Origin: Schizophyllum amplum
Taxonomy: Eukaryota > Basidiomycota > Agaricomycetes > Agaricales > Schizophyllaceae
Direction: 5' to 3'
NCBI GenBank assembly: GCA_007026445.1
Contig: VDMD01000001.1
Span: 3,162,001-3,226,000, forward strand
Length of the DNA stretch: 64,000 nucleotides
The first letter of the stretch is position 1. The number at the start of each line of letters is the position of its first letter. The notes below the pieces were generated by a model. The model saw only the letters and a program-made list of their open reading frames with translations, made no database searches and had not been told where the DNA came from. Positions 23,224 to 33,042 of the stretch are shown one piece after another. A program made the translations under genes and the position numbers.

Positions 23224-24648
23224 CTACACATTCCAGCCGTTCGCTTGCTGGCTCGGGCTGCCCCAGCCACCACCGGCACTGCTGCTCCCCCAACCCCCGC
23301 GGCCCGGGCTGGACGATCCTCCACCCCATGTGCTGGCGCTGCCCTGGCGACCAGGACTGCTGCCACCGCCGCCCCAGGCACTGGCCGCACCACCACGCGC
23401 AGGGCTTGCAGATGACCCCCAGCCGCCGCCTCCACCGGTCGCGGGCCACGCAGCAGCGCCGCCGCCACCAGCGGCGCCTCCTGCAGCAGCTGCTGCTGGT
23501 GCGCCCCAGCCTCCCTGGCCGCCTTCGCTATCCTCAGGGGGTTGGCCTTGGTGCTTCAGCCATAGTACGACGTTCGCAAGCTTTGTGCTCAGCTCGTTCA
23601 GGCCCTACATACAATTGAGACAAGGTGCGAGGTCATTATAGATATTACTCACCCTCATTACCACTTCCTGCGGGCCCAGACTGCCGTCCGTCTCGACGTC
23701 TATATAGAATCGGTTTGGCTTTGCGTTGAAGTCAAAAGCATCGCCAGGTTGGGGCCGCGTTTCTAGCTCGGTGTTGCGCGGGTTCGGGATCCACTCATCC
23801 TCGATGCTCTTCTCGAACCAGTATGTTGTATGCCGGAGCTTGTTGTATGGGTCGTATTCGAAGCCAACAGCAGAGCAGGGTGACCACTTCGCGTGTTCTT
23901 TTGCGATGCCCTAAAGCTTGTTATTGGCTTACAATGACGGTCAACAACGCCGGGCGCACCTTCTTCGCAATGCAACGGACTTTCAAGGATTGACCCTTCC
24001 GAATGCGCGCAATAGCGATGGGCTCAGCGTCCGGCTCGCGATGGGAGGTAGGGAAGCCAAAATTTGGTACACGATTTGAAAGTTCCTCGCCTTCCTCTCC
24101 TGCGCCATGACCTGGATGCACGTTCTGCACGTCGAGGTGTCTGCTGGTGACGTCCATGGTCGTGTTGTCCTCTGTACACTTGACATCTAGGACGAGTTCG
24201 ATGGCACAATACTGGCACCATGACAAGCAGTTGCAGTCCTGTAACAGCTTCAGCGAGTTGCTCATGATGATACGGAACTAGCACACACTCGGCTATAACG
24301 AATGGACTCTTCGCAGTTGTCGCTTATGAGCGGAACCATGCCCAACCGGTGAGCAATGAACTCATCGGGTAGGACCGTCGTGTTCGCCTCAAACTCAACA
24401 AGGTCAATGGCTGGTGGATATGGGCCTTGTAATATCGTGGCGGGCGAAGGGCGCTCACCGACAGTGGGGATGTCTGCCATCATGACCCGCCGGAACGAGT
24501 TGGCAAAGCTGTGAGATAGTCAGCAGGCAGGCTTGTAAAGAAGATTGTGAAGGACGCACGAAAGATCAACATTTTCCAGGACAAAGTCTACACGGTCCTT
24601 CTCCAGGGCTCGGATAGTGACGTTTGCAGGGAGCTCGTCTGCTTGCAT
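23224..24648 (-). CDS. RPB3: RNA polymerase II subunit RPB3 with a WG-repeat C-terminal tail
   Basis: Minus-strand exons give [58 protein letters not shown], the zinc motif [15 protein letters not shown] (C-x-C-x3-C-x2-C), [40 protein letters not shown] and [20 protein letters not shown]. These are the conserved blocks of RPB3, which dimerises with RPB11 to start Pol II assembly. The core is followed by an unusual tail of about 110 residues rich in Gly, Ala and Ser. It has eight Trp, mostly in GWG, WGG or WGS contexts (encoded by about 23,224-23,550). Yeast RPB3 also has a C-terminal extension, but I do not recall WG repeats in it. An additional small 5' exon cannot be excluded. Confidence 0.92.
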
Positions 24649-25382
24649 TGTTCAAGTTCGCGAAAGAAGCGAGTGATAGTGCCAAGGAGAGCTCGTAGTC
24701 GAGTAGACAATGCAGATGAGGCAGTGATATAGCAGAACAACCAGAAACGATACGTCGAAATACGTATTAGCGTCCCGAAGCCGTTCGGACGATGGGGGAG
24801 GAGGACAGAGTAATGTCTGTTTGTGGCGTCGATCACCCCGAAAAGGCAGCTTTTGTTCTTGTTCCCGCCTTGTTCTTTCCAATCACTGCACCGTACTTAC
24901 TGATTGCGACTTGTTGAACTCGAGTTCTGTACCATCAGCTCCTCGACATTATTTGCTGCTGAGTGCCGCACGCGCAATGAACTTGCTTATATATCTAAGG
25001 CACTGGACGCGTTGGCATTGGCAGGATCCTGGCAAACAACACGACACAGGCTCGCCGACTGTATTCAAAGCTTTACGAGCTGGCTATATCACCTCATCGC
25101 ACGACAATGACTGGTTCTTTCTTTGAGACAAATATCAAGAATCTCGGTGACTAAGTTCTAGCCCGAGCAATTCGGCCTACAAAGCTCGTGCAGTGCGTCT
25201 ATTCCCCGTGTCTATCGTGCGACTATGTTGACAGTATGTACAGTAATGCCTTCAGATTATCGCCCTCCGCGACGCCAATCTTAGCACGAGGGCAAGACTC
25301 GTCTGCGACTATAAGAAGCCCAAGATCGTAGTGAAGCAAACACCTTCCTCCAGCCTTTTTGCAACCTTCATCATTTTCAACC
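24649..25382. other. Divergent promoter region, 734 bp
   Basis: Lies between RPB3 (-) and the NmrA-like gene (+). It must hold both promoters; a CTATAAGAAG string at 25309-25318 lies about 65 bp upstream of the NmrA-like start. No other feature was recognised. Confidence 0.4.
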
Positions 25383-26496
25383 ATGTCCCAACAAAAGCCC
25401 CTCGTTGTCGTGTTTGGTGCATCCGGAGAGACAGGCCGATCCATCGTTGAAGGTCTCCTGCGCAGCGGCGAATACGTAAGTTACAATTCTGATCCATTCA
25501 GGCCGACTGGCAAGCTGATATTATCTCAGCGCGTCGCCGCCGTCGCTCGCAACCCCTCCAAGCCAGCTCTTGTCAAATTTGCGGAGCGCGGCGTAACCGT
25601 CCATCAGGTGGATCTTCTTGCCGTCACCCAAGAACGGCTGAAGGAGGTCCTGGCTGGCGCTGACTGCGCCATCGCTACCTTGCCCACGACTTGCATCGAA
25701 GCGCAGAAAGAGATCGTGGAGGCCGCCAAGGCGGTCGGCGTCAAGCGCTTCGTCCCCGACGACTTTGGCACGGAGGCGCCAACAGGCGTTATGATCCTGC
25801 ACGACAAGGCAAGCCCACTTCTGTTGCGCGTCGCGTTATCGGCTGACCTTCGTGACTAGAAACTTGCCATCCGCGAATATGTCAAGAAGTCCGGCCTCGC
25901 CTATACCTTCATAGAAGTCGGATACTGGATGCAGACCGTCGTACCCTGGCCCGCGGAGCTGTCTGGCTTCGTGGCCGACCTGACGCGCGACGTCGTTGGA
26001 ACCGGCGATGTGCCACTCGCGATAACAGACCTCCTTCACATCGGCGACCATGTGGCGCGCATCATCCAGGACGACCGCACGCTTAACCAGACGGTGCTCA
26101 TCTGGGAGGACGAGAAGACTCAGAATCAGGCCTGGGCGATCGCGGAGCGCAAGTTCGGAAGCGAATTTGTGCAGCAGAAGAAGAAAGTGGTATGTTTTCC
26201 GTGTAATCGTCTGACGACGAACGCTCGGTCTGACATCTTGGTAGATCCCTGAGGCAGAGTTTATGGAGCAGCTGGAAGCAGCTCGGGCTGTGCCGCCTGA
26301 GCAGGTAATCTTTCGCTACATCACCGAGTACAGGTACAGCTTGTACATCCGCGGGGACAACACCGTAGCGAAGGCCAAGGCAGCGGGCGTGCTCGATTTC
26401 AAGGAGCTCTATCCGGATGTGAAGGCGCCCACCTTCGAGGAGTTCATGATTGCTTTCTACGGATCTCCCTACCAGCCTTACGCGGATATGTTCTAG
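25383..26496 (+). CDS. NmrA-like / isoflavone reductase-like NAD(P)-binding oxidoreductase
   Basis: Four exons (25383-25475, 25530-25808, 25860-26189, 26245-26496) give 317 residues, the usual length for the family. The N-terminus MSQQKPLVVVFGASGETGRS carries the Rossmann GxSGxxG loop. VAAVARNPSKPAL gives the NADP-type Arg after strand 2. VGVKRFVPDDFGTE and KKLAIREYVKKSGL follow, with the Lys-containing segment expected of atypical SDRs. The C-terminal half has EAEFMEQLEAARAVPPEQ and FEEFMIAFYG. By family it is a cytosolic NADPH-dependent reductase or redox sensor of unknown substrate. The third exon is joined through a non-canonical GC-AG intron (25809-25859); no GT donor keeps the frame. 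Confidence 0.87.
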
Positions 26497-26579
26497 GAAG
26501 GGCACTTCGGTGAACGCATATGTTTCGACATAGAAATCTTGTACTAAGGATCTGATACATTGTGAACAGCCAAGCAATA

Positions 26580-27566
26580 GAGTGTATTTGCACCGAGATA
26601 TACTGACTTTCTCATCTGAATTTTGCCTCTTGTACTAATATACGCTATATGCAATATAGACGAGCTCCGACGGTCGCTCAGTATAAACAATGACCTCCAG
26701 ATGTTTTTTCGAGGCCTGCTTGTAATATTGAACTCATCGCATCGACACCGACGGCTCCGACAACGAGGCTGAAGAGGGCTGAAGGCACACTGAAGGGCCC
26801 GTCGTCAGGCAGCAGCTCCGGCAGCACCGTCAATGACACTGCATCTGAGGGGAAGCACGTCAGAGTACTGAAGTTCAGGTTCCGCGGCTGCCTCAAGCGG
26901 GCCCTCTAGTGCCAGCACGGTGCGTTATCCTCGGGTAGGTTCGACGCAGCAGGGTACAGTTGAAAAGGGAGAAAATAGACCGTATTTGCACCAGGTTATA
27001 TTGGGTTTGTATTGCACTTACGCGGCGCTCAGATGTACTGGAAATTCGGCCCGTTGATGATTTTTGAAGAGCCGAGAATACAGACCGCGCGGCCTCCAAT
27101 ATATTCAAAACGACGGTACCCGCTTCCGCGGACTTCTTGCGTGCTGTGAGCAGCGCTCGACTGCCCGGATCGTGCCCAGATGATGGGGACCTGTACACGC
27201 ATCGTCGTGGCCAAAGGCCGCTGTCCGTAAACCTCACCGATGGCCTGATAGAGGTCGTTGAAGGGTGCCCTGAGCTCATGTTCGGATCGAATTATTATTT
27301 TGCTGTCTCAGTTTTTTGTTTGCTCTTCTTCATATGTATTGGGCACTTCATTGGAAGTGGGGCCAAAATTCAGATGCGAAAGTCAATATAACCTGGTGCA
27401 AATACGGTCTAATATTCCGCCTCGGATGTATTTACTAGCCCCTTGTTGTATTGCATTTGGTCCTCGTTGTGGAACACCGAAATGTATTCAACGACTCGAA
27501 TCTCGGTACATATCGCGAGCTTCTGTGTGCAATACAAACCCGGTATATACCGGTGCAAATACACTC
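26580..27566. mobile_element. TA-flanked MITE, 987 bp, interrupted by a related MITE
   Basis: Terminal inverted repeats GAGTGTATTTGCACCG (left) and CGGTGCAAATACACTC (right) are perfect over 16 bp and bounded by TA on both sides (26578-26579, 27567-27568), the target preference of Tc1/mariner-type elements. Sub-terminal sequences resemble those of the 432-bp element inside it (CATCTGAATTTTG left, GTGCAATACAAACCC right), so both belong to one family. It has no coding capacity of its own. It ends 57 bp downstream of the kinase stop codon. Confidence 0.8.
26978..27409 (-). mobile_element. TA-flanked MITE, 432 bp (copy 1), nested
   Basis: TIRs GACCGTATTTGCACCAGG and CCTGGTGCAAATACGGTC extend, with the adjoining bases, to about 26 bp. 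They are flanked by TA (26976-26977, 27410-27411). The sequence is the reverse complement of the element at 49559-49990 over its full length, with no difference seen by eye. Open frames inside it are shared with the other copy only because the DNA is identical; none resembles a transposase. Strand is given relative to the copy at 49559. Confidence 0.88.
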
Positions 27567-27623
27567 TAATGCGATACGATTATGTATATAAAGTTAACTT
27601 CCGCCTCGGTGAGGGCCATATAC

Positions 27624-30484
27624 TTAACGCCAGGGAGGGCGAGTCAAGCTATCCTTCTTCGTGCGAGCCTTGACCGAGGTATTCCTCTGTCCACTGATCG
27701 TAGTTGGCTGCGTCTTTCCTAGCAGCACCTGAGGCTTATTCTCCTTCTCCCGGGCGCGCTGATTCGCTCGTTCCACTCCATTCGCCGAACGCGAACGCCT
27801 GTTATCCATGACAGGCTGCACCGGCGTAATTTGGATGTCCTCCTTGCTCTCCTCTGACGTCGGAATATGCGCGACATGCCCGGTGATTGCAGTACTTCCC
27901 TCCTGTGGCTCCAGCACCTTCTCGGTTTCGTGCACGATGAGCTGTGGTACAGCGGGGTTCTTGACGCCTATGGGCGTTTGCAGAGACACGTCCGACTCAT
28001 CGGGCGCCTCTTCTGCGTCGCGCTGAGCTGCAGCCGCCTCCTGGGCGATGAAGACGTGTAATTCCTCGTTGCTGAACTCTTCTGTGATCTCTTCGCCCGC
28101 GACTTCTGCATCCGAGCCTTCATCGTCAGAACTTAGCTCATACAGAAGCTCTTCGTCCTCGCTCGGCACGACCACATCGAGCTCGTCCCAAAGTCGCTGC
28201 GGATCTTCAGGACTAATTGCGGGAAGTCCGCCCAAGGGCACCACTTCGCCATCCTCGCCGGTAAAGCACTCGCTGATGTCGATGAAGGCATTGTACATCT
28301 GGCAGTATATCTCCCCGTGAAAGTTCTCCTTGTCCAGTTGCTTGAACGGTACCTCGGGCGCAGAGGGATCGGCGACCAGGTCCGGATCTAATTGGCTTGA
28401 CTGCACAGCGCGATGCGCTTCGCCCATGGCAATGATGAGTTCCACTAGTCGTACCATCGGCGATGTTGTTCCGTAAGCGCGCTCCAGTACGAGCTGAAGG
28501 CGGTCGCATTCGCGCATGTTGCCCAGCATGAGCGCCTCGCGGAATTCGGAACCGTTGCGTACGAAGATGAGCTTCATGAACTCCGCTTGCCACCAGAGCC
28601 ATTGAGAGAGCGTCTCCCATTCCGTGGCACGCATGACGTCCGCGGAGACATGTCCAAGCGCAAAGTGTAAGGCCATCCAGAGGACGGACTCGAGGTCGTG
28701 GTAGAAATTGTATGAGAAGTGGTTGCGTGCGAGGAGCGTAGGCGGCGTCCATTCGCCGTAGAAGAGGTGGCACCCAGCCTGGACTTCGACCGCCATGTAG
28801 TAGTCTGTGCCCTGTGCGGTCGTGAGATTATTTTACAAGGGATCAATGATAGCACGTACGGTGCGACCCCTCTCCGCAGTCAATTTATCGTAGTCTGTCG
28901 AATATTCGAAGTCCGTAATCTTCACAGAATAGCTCTGCCATAGATCGGGGTCCGTAGCCAGCGCGCGCAGGAGGCGCAGAGCATGGACCAGGAAGTTGCC
29001 GGGACTGATGTCTCCGTGTATAGAGCTCACGCGAAGGAAGAACATCAAGACTAAGGGACGACGTCAGGTGTTATACGACCGAAGGACAATGTCTTAACCC
29101 ACTTTTACAGCATTCTGTGAGCGCGAAGAAGAAGAGCCGCGCGCTCTGGATGTCATACATATCCTCGCACACCTCCCCATATAAGGTTCGGCGCCGCTGA
29201 CGAGGGACAAAGTCCAGTATCTTCCCGCGATGAGGGGAGACATAACATAGGTCGAATGGCACCTCGCAATCCGCTAGCACGGTCACGAAGAAATTTTCGC
29301 AATCCCGGAGCTCGGTTTCATTGATCGCATTGCCTCGCATCTTGCCAAGGATGTGATTCCGCGCCTCTTGCTCGTCCGGTTGATCCATGAGCTGGAAGAA
29401 GTCCCGTAATGCGCGGTCGAGGGCGCTGTCCTCCGCAATCGAAAGCCCGTCACCCTTTGTGGCGGGCCGGACGAGGTAGACGGCCATCGCACGGACGTGC
29501 AGGTCGGCCGTGGCGGCGACTTCGTGGAGTACACTGATAGTCTGGTACGTGCGCGCTATTTCTTCACCCGTATGGCAGATGTCGAATTGGTACTGCAGGC
29601 GGTCCTCGGCGTCGACAACGCGGGTGACGGAAGGGTCAAAGCCCATCTGCTGCCGGTTCGCGTATATGACGAATAGGATGAAATGAATGAATTCCGTATA
29701 TGACTGAGGATTCAGTTAGCTGCCTGTTGTTGTCTTCATAAGGAGCAACGTACCTCGTTGATGTCAAACGAGGCACTGTAGACTGAGTGGGAGCGACAGT
29801 GAAACCAAAGTCGTGCGCGCGTGTACTCCAAGGTGATCGAGAGATGGTAGGCCCGTCTGCGGTCATTGTAGAATATATAGCTTGCCACAGCCATGATGCT
29901 GTAGAAATTCTGCGTATTTGTTGGTTCTCTGCTCTGACAAGGGAGGCATGATGACGCACCTGAAGTCGAGCTTGCTCGTCCCTGTGAGCGTCCCAGCACA
30001 CGGTGATTCCAATATCTGCGGCATAGATAGGTCCGCGATGGTGATCGTGGCCGCCGTGCACCCGCTTGTCCGACGCGCAGCCCGGTTTCGTACCGCGAGG
30101 CCCAGTCTCGCGCAGGACCGTGAACCCATCGATGTTCACCGAATCCGCCTCCCCTGCATCGAAGTAGGCCTCCGCGCTGTACCGGCATTCGAAGTCGGTC
30201 GTCCGTGCCTCGCGGCTGAAGCGATTGGGTAGCCTGTCCTCCGCGGCAGACACGACTGCGTGGACAAGATCCTCCATCTCCGCCCAGATTTCCTGTGAAG
30301 AGCGCGTGCGACGAGGCGGGCTGCTCGGGAACGCCGTCCAACCATCCTCGTTGAGCACACCCTGCATCATCAGGCGCGACTCGATGATCCCCGTCTCCAG
30401 GAGCCCCGGCGGCCTCCAGCCCATCTTCCGCATATACGCGCCCGTGAACTCCTTCAACGTGCATCTCTGCACTCGCCGAGACAT
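27624..30484 (-). CDS. FunK1-type fungal protein kinase
   Basis: A minus-strand multi-exon gene, start MSRRVQRCTLKEFTGAYMRK. The middle holds long FunK1-like blocks (EFIHFILFVIYANRQQMGFD, DRLQYQFDICHTGEEIART). The catalytic loop follows as SSIHGDISPGNFLV (HGD for HRD, with Asp and Asn kept), the metal loop is ITDFEYSTDYDK (DFE for DFG), and RTGTDYYMAVEV is the activation/APE-like region. SYNFYHDLESVLWMALHFAL matches the conserved YHDLES block of this family. After the kinase fold comes a long acidic, Ser/Thr-rich tail (about 250 residues) ending in basic residues. FunK1 kinases are strongly expanded in agaricomycetes and their substrates are unknown. The Asp residues needed for catalysis are present. 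A 987-bp MITE lies just beyond the stop. Confidence 0.85.
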
Positions 30485-33042
30485 GATGTCCGACAGCTGA
30501 GTGGCTGTGAGGACAAGATGCTACAAGAGCGAATGGGAGATGCAAGTCGCGAGTCAAGGATGCGGTCCGGGGGAGATTTCTACGAGGCGTAATGGTGAAC
30601 GTTGAAAGAGAGGAGAAAGGAGGCTCGGGCCCTGGCATCCGATCAAGAATGCTTTGACGAGGCGCTGGGCCTCAATTGCTGGTCACCTGCCTCACACGTG
30701 ATCGTTTCTCTCCTCGTGTTCTCGTCGGGTCCGAGTCGTCGCCACTGTCTCTGAGCACCCTCGTTCTCTGCGAACTTCGCTCACGATATGCGGAGTCAGC
30801 GAAGGGTTGTGAAGCTAGCTCTCCAAGATTAGCGACGCCTGCTTCTACCAGTAACATAGAAATCTTACAAGTTGACTTCCAACCACTACCAACGGTCGAC
30901 CCGTCGTCGCGAACTCTGCTGCGAGGTGCCACTTATACCGCTTTCTCCTCGCCTGCCCTTTTCTTTGTATCTCCGTGCTGGGATCCTCGATATGACTGGT
31001 GCTTGGACCTGGTCTTGCAACCGGTGGCGCGGATAGGATCTCGCAGCTGGTCACAAACCTGCCAGCCGTCGCGACCGGGTGGCAGTAGCGAACCACAGGT
31101 ACACAACCCTGCGCAGACCGTGCTTTTCGATGCTTGAACCTGTTGCCGGGCCTTCGCGATGCTCTGCTCGGCGCCGGGATCTGACCATGGTTCGCGCGGA
31201 CGAGGTAGCATTGACTCTGGCGGGTGTCCGCTACTCTATCTCGCGATAGAGAAGGGATGTTCGCGGGCATCTGCATTCCCCAGGTGAGCAGTGCCAGGTA
31301 GTAATTGAACGCGATACTCACTAGATATTAGGTGCATCCAAATCTTTGTCGAGAGTCGAGACCATCCTTGACAGGTACGATGGAGTATTAACGGTCCTAT
31401 GACCGTTCAATGCTTCTCATCGCCTACACAGTATTTGCAGTGGTCAGCAATATTCCTTGGAATCATAAGACCCTTGACTATGTGGACGGGGGCGCTTGCT
31501 TGTCGATGACACCTGCCCTGTGTTAGAGGAGTTGGCGGTGTGTCACTCCAATCGTCTAGGCTAGACAGGCCGTCCTTCATGATGAAAGTGCACATAGGCG
31601 AGGGTGAAGTCAGATAGGCGCAAAATCCGGGGAACAGGGACGAGGAAGTATCGTTCATGACAAGGGTCCAGCGCGTCTGCTGCAACGACGTCGCTCAACT
31701 TTGACTGCATCCTACGTAGAATGAAGACTACACACCTGTTTCCTGTACGGCTGCTACAAGCCTGTAGCATGCCCTTCAATGGACGGCCGCTCTGAGGAAG
31801 TAAGTCCGCTTTTCGCGCCGTGAACGTTGAACGACATTGCACGCGTCGTCTCAGAACGGTTTTTGACGCCTTTCTTGACCATCAGAGGCCCGAGGGTGCA
31901 TCTCCAATGTCCATGTCAGTATCGAGCAGCCTGCTTCGTATAATAATATTCAGATTTATTCGACGGATTCTGGATGAGGGAGCGGGTGAAGGAGCGCGGC
32001 GATCGCTTTCCTCAGGCTTTCCTTCCCGAACCATCATCCCAAGCTTCCAGACCTCGCATGTCCGCGCCGGCCTCGACGTTCTGACCATCTTGAGGTCTCA
32101 AATGCCTCAGATAAATTGGCTCTCCCCTTCCTTCCTCTCTGGCTGACCGGGACGATTTCTGTTCCTCGCTGTCTCTGTATTCCCCAACACCTTGCGAAGC
32201 TGCACCCAGGCTGCTTTACGCGGACATCTGTCGCGATATACTCTTCCAAGGCCTTTGCTCTCTGATGCTTGCGCACCCTTCACGCGACTACGCCCTTGCA
32301 GCATCGGCATCGTCTCTTTTGCGGGCCCTACTGGGGCCTAGACTAGCCAAGCTAAGTATGTACATCCTCCCTCTTCTCCTTTGTCGACCTAATATAACCA
32401 GCAGCTCTGGATGCCCTCCTTTTGCGGATCCCTCTGGTAGCAAAAAAAATCGACCGTGCTCTCCTTCCCAGCCATACCTCACGCTGCAGTTCCACTTTCG
32501 CGCGCCTTGAGCCTACGATTATCCTCCGGGAGTCCTTCATATAGTCACGGTCTCTCTTATGGTGCAGTAATTTTGGGTATTGGAATTTGCTGACGCTGCC
32601 CTGTTCTGAATCGATATCGTGCCGGACGCAACTGCATTCGTGTAGTATCGTATCTACAGGTGCCCGTGTATAACAGCTGCCCCAATACTATGCGCTGTTC
32701 CGTCAGTCGTCCACCAAGATGAGTTGTCAGCGCTTCAGCATCGTGAAGCCTGAGGCCTGAAGCCTGGCCTGCACCAGTACATAGTCTCAGTCTGGAGCAG
32801 ACTGGATCGAACAGTGGTGACTGTTATCACCTCGGCCGTCCGCGGACTTGGGACGCGGACTGACAAATCAGATGCGCTGAATTGCACCTTGCTCAGCACT
32901 TCCATCGCATCTTCAATCCCTCGAGCTTCAAGGCCCCATTGCTCTTGCCACAGACAGTCTCCCTTAGTTGCACAGTCACCCTAGGACTTAGGCTCCACAA
33001 ATCCGGCGAAAGTAGAGCGTTCTCGTCAGACGATCAGCCGTT
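30485..33042. other. 2.56-kb intergenic region, no recognised gene
   Basis: Divergent region between the kinase (-) and NAR1 (+). Several open frames of 60-160 codons occur on both strands (for example about 30,845-31,321 minus and 31,561-31,842 minus), but none shows a known domain or can be spliced convincingly. A degenerate gene near 31,400-31,850 on the minus strand is possible but unproven. Confidence 0.4.

Noticed and set aside
27137..27391. Open frames inside the 432-bp MITE, also present at 49577-49831
   Set aside because: Shared only because the two copies are identical; no transposase motif, and frames exist on both strands.
30676..31321. Frames of 153 (+) and 158 (-) codons between the kinase and NAR1
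   Set aside because: Overlap each other on opposite strands, no domain, no plausible exon partners.
31561..31842. Minus-strand frame with protein-like string LRLSDFTLAYVHFHHEG
   Set aside because: Looked vaguely like a conserved protein core, but neighbouring exons could not be found and the frame closes at once. A decayed gene is possible, but the evidence is too weak to list.
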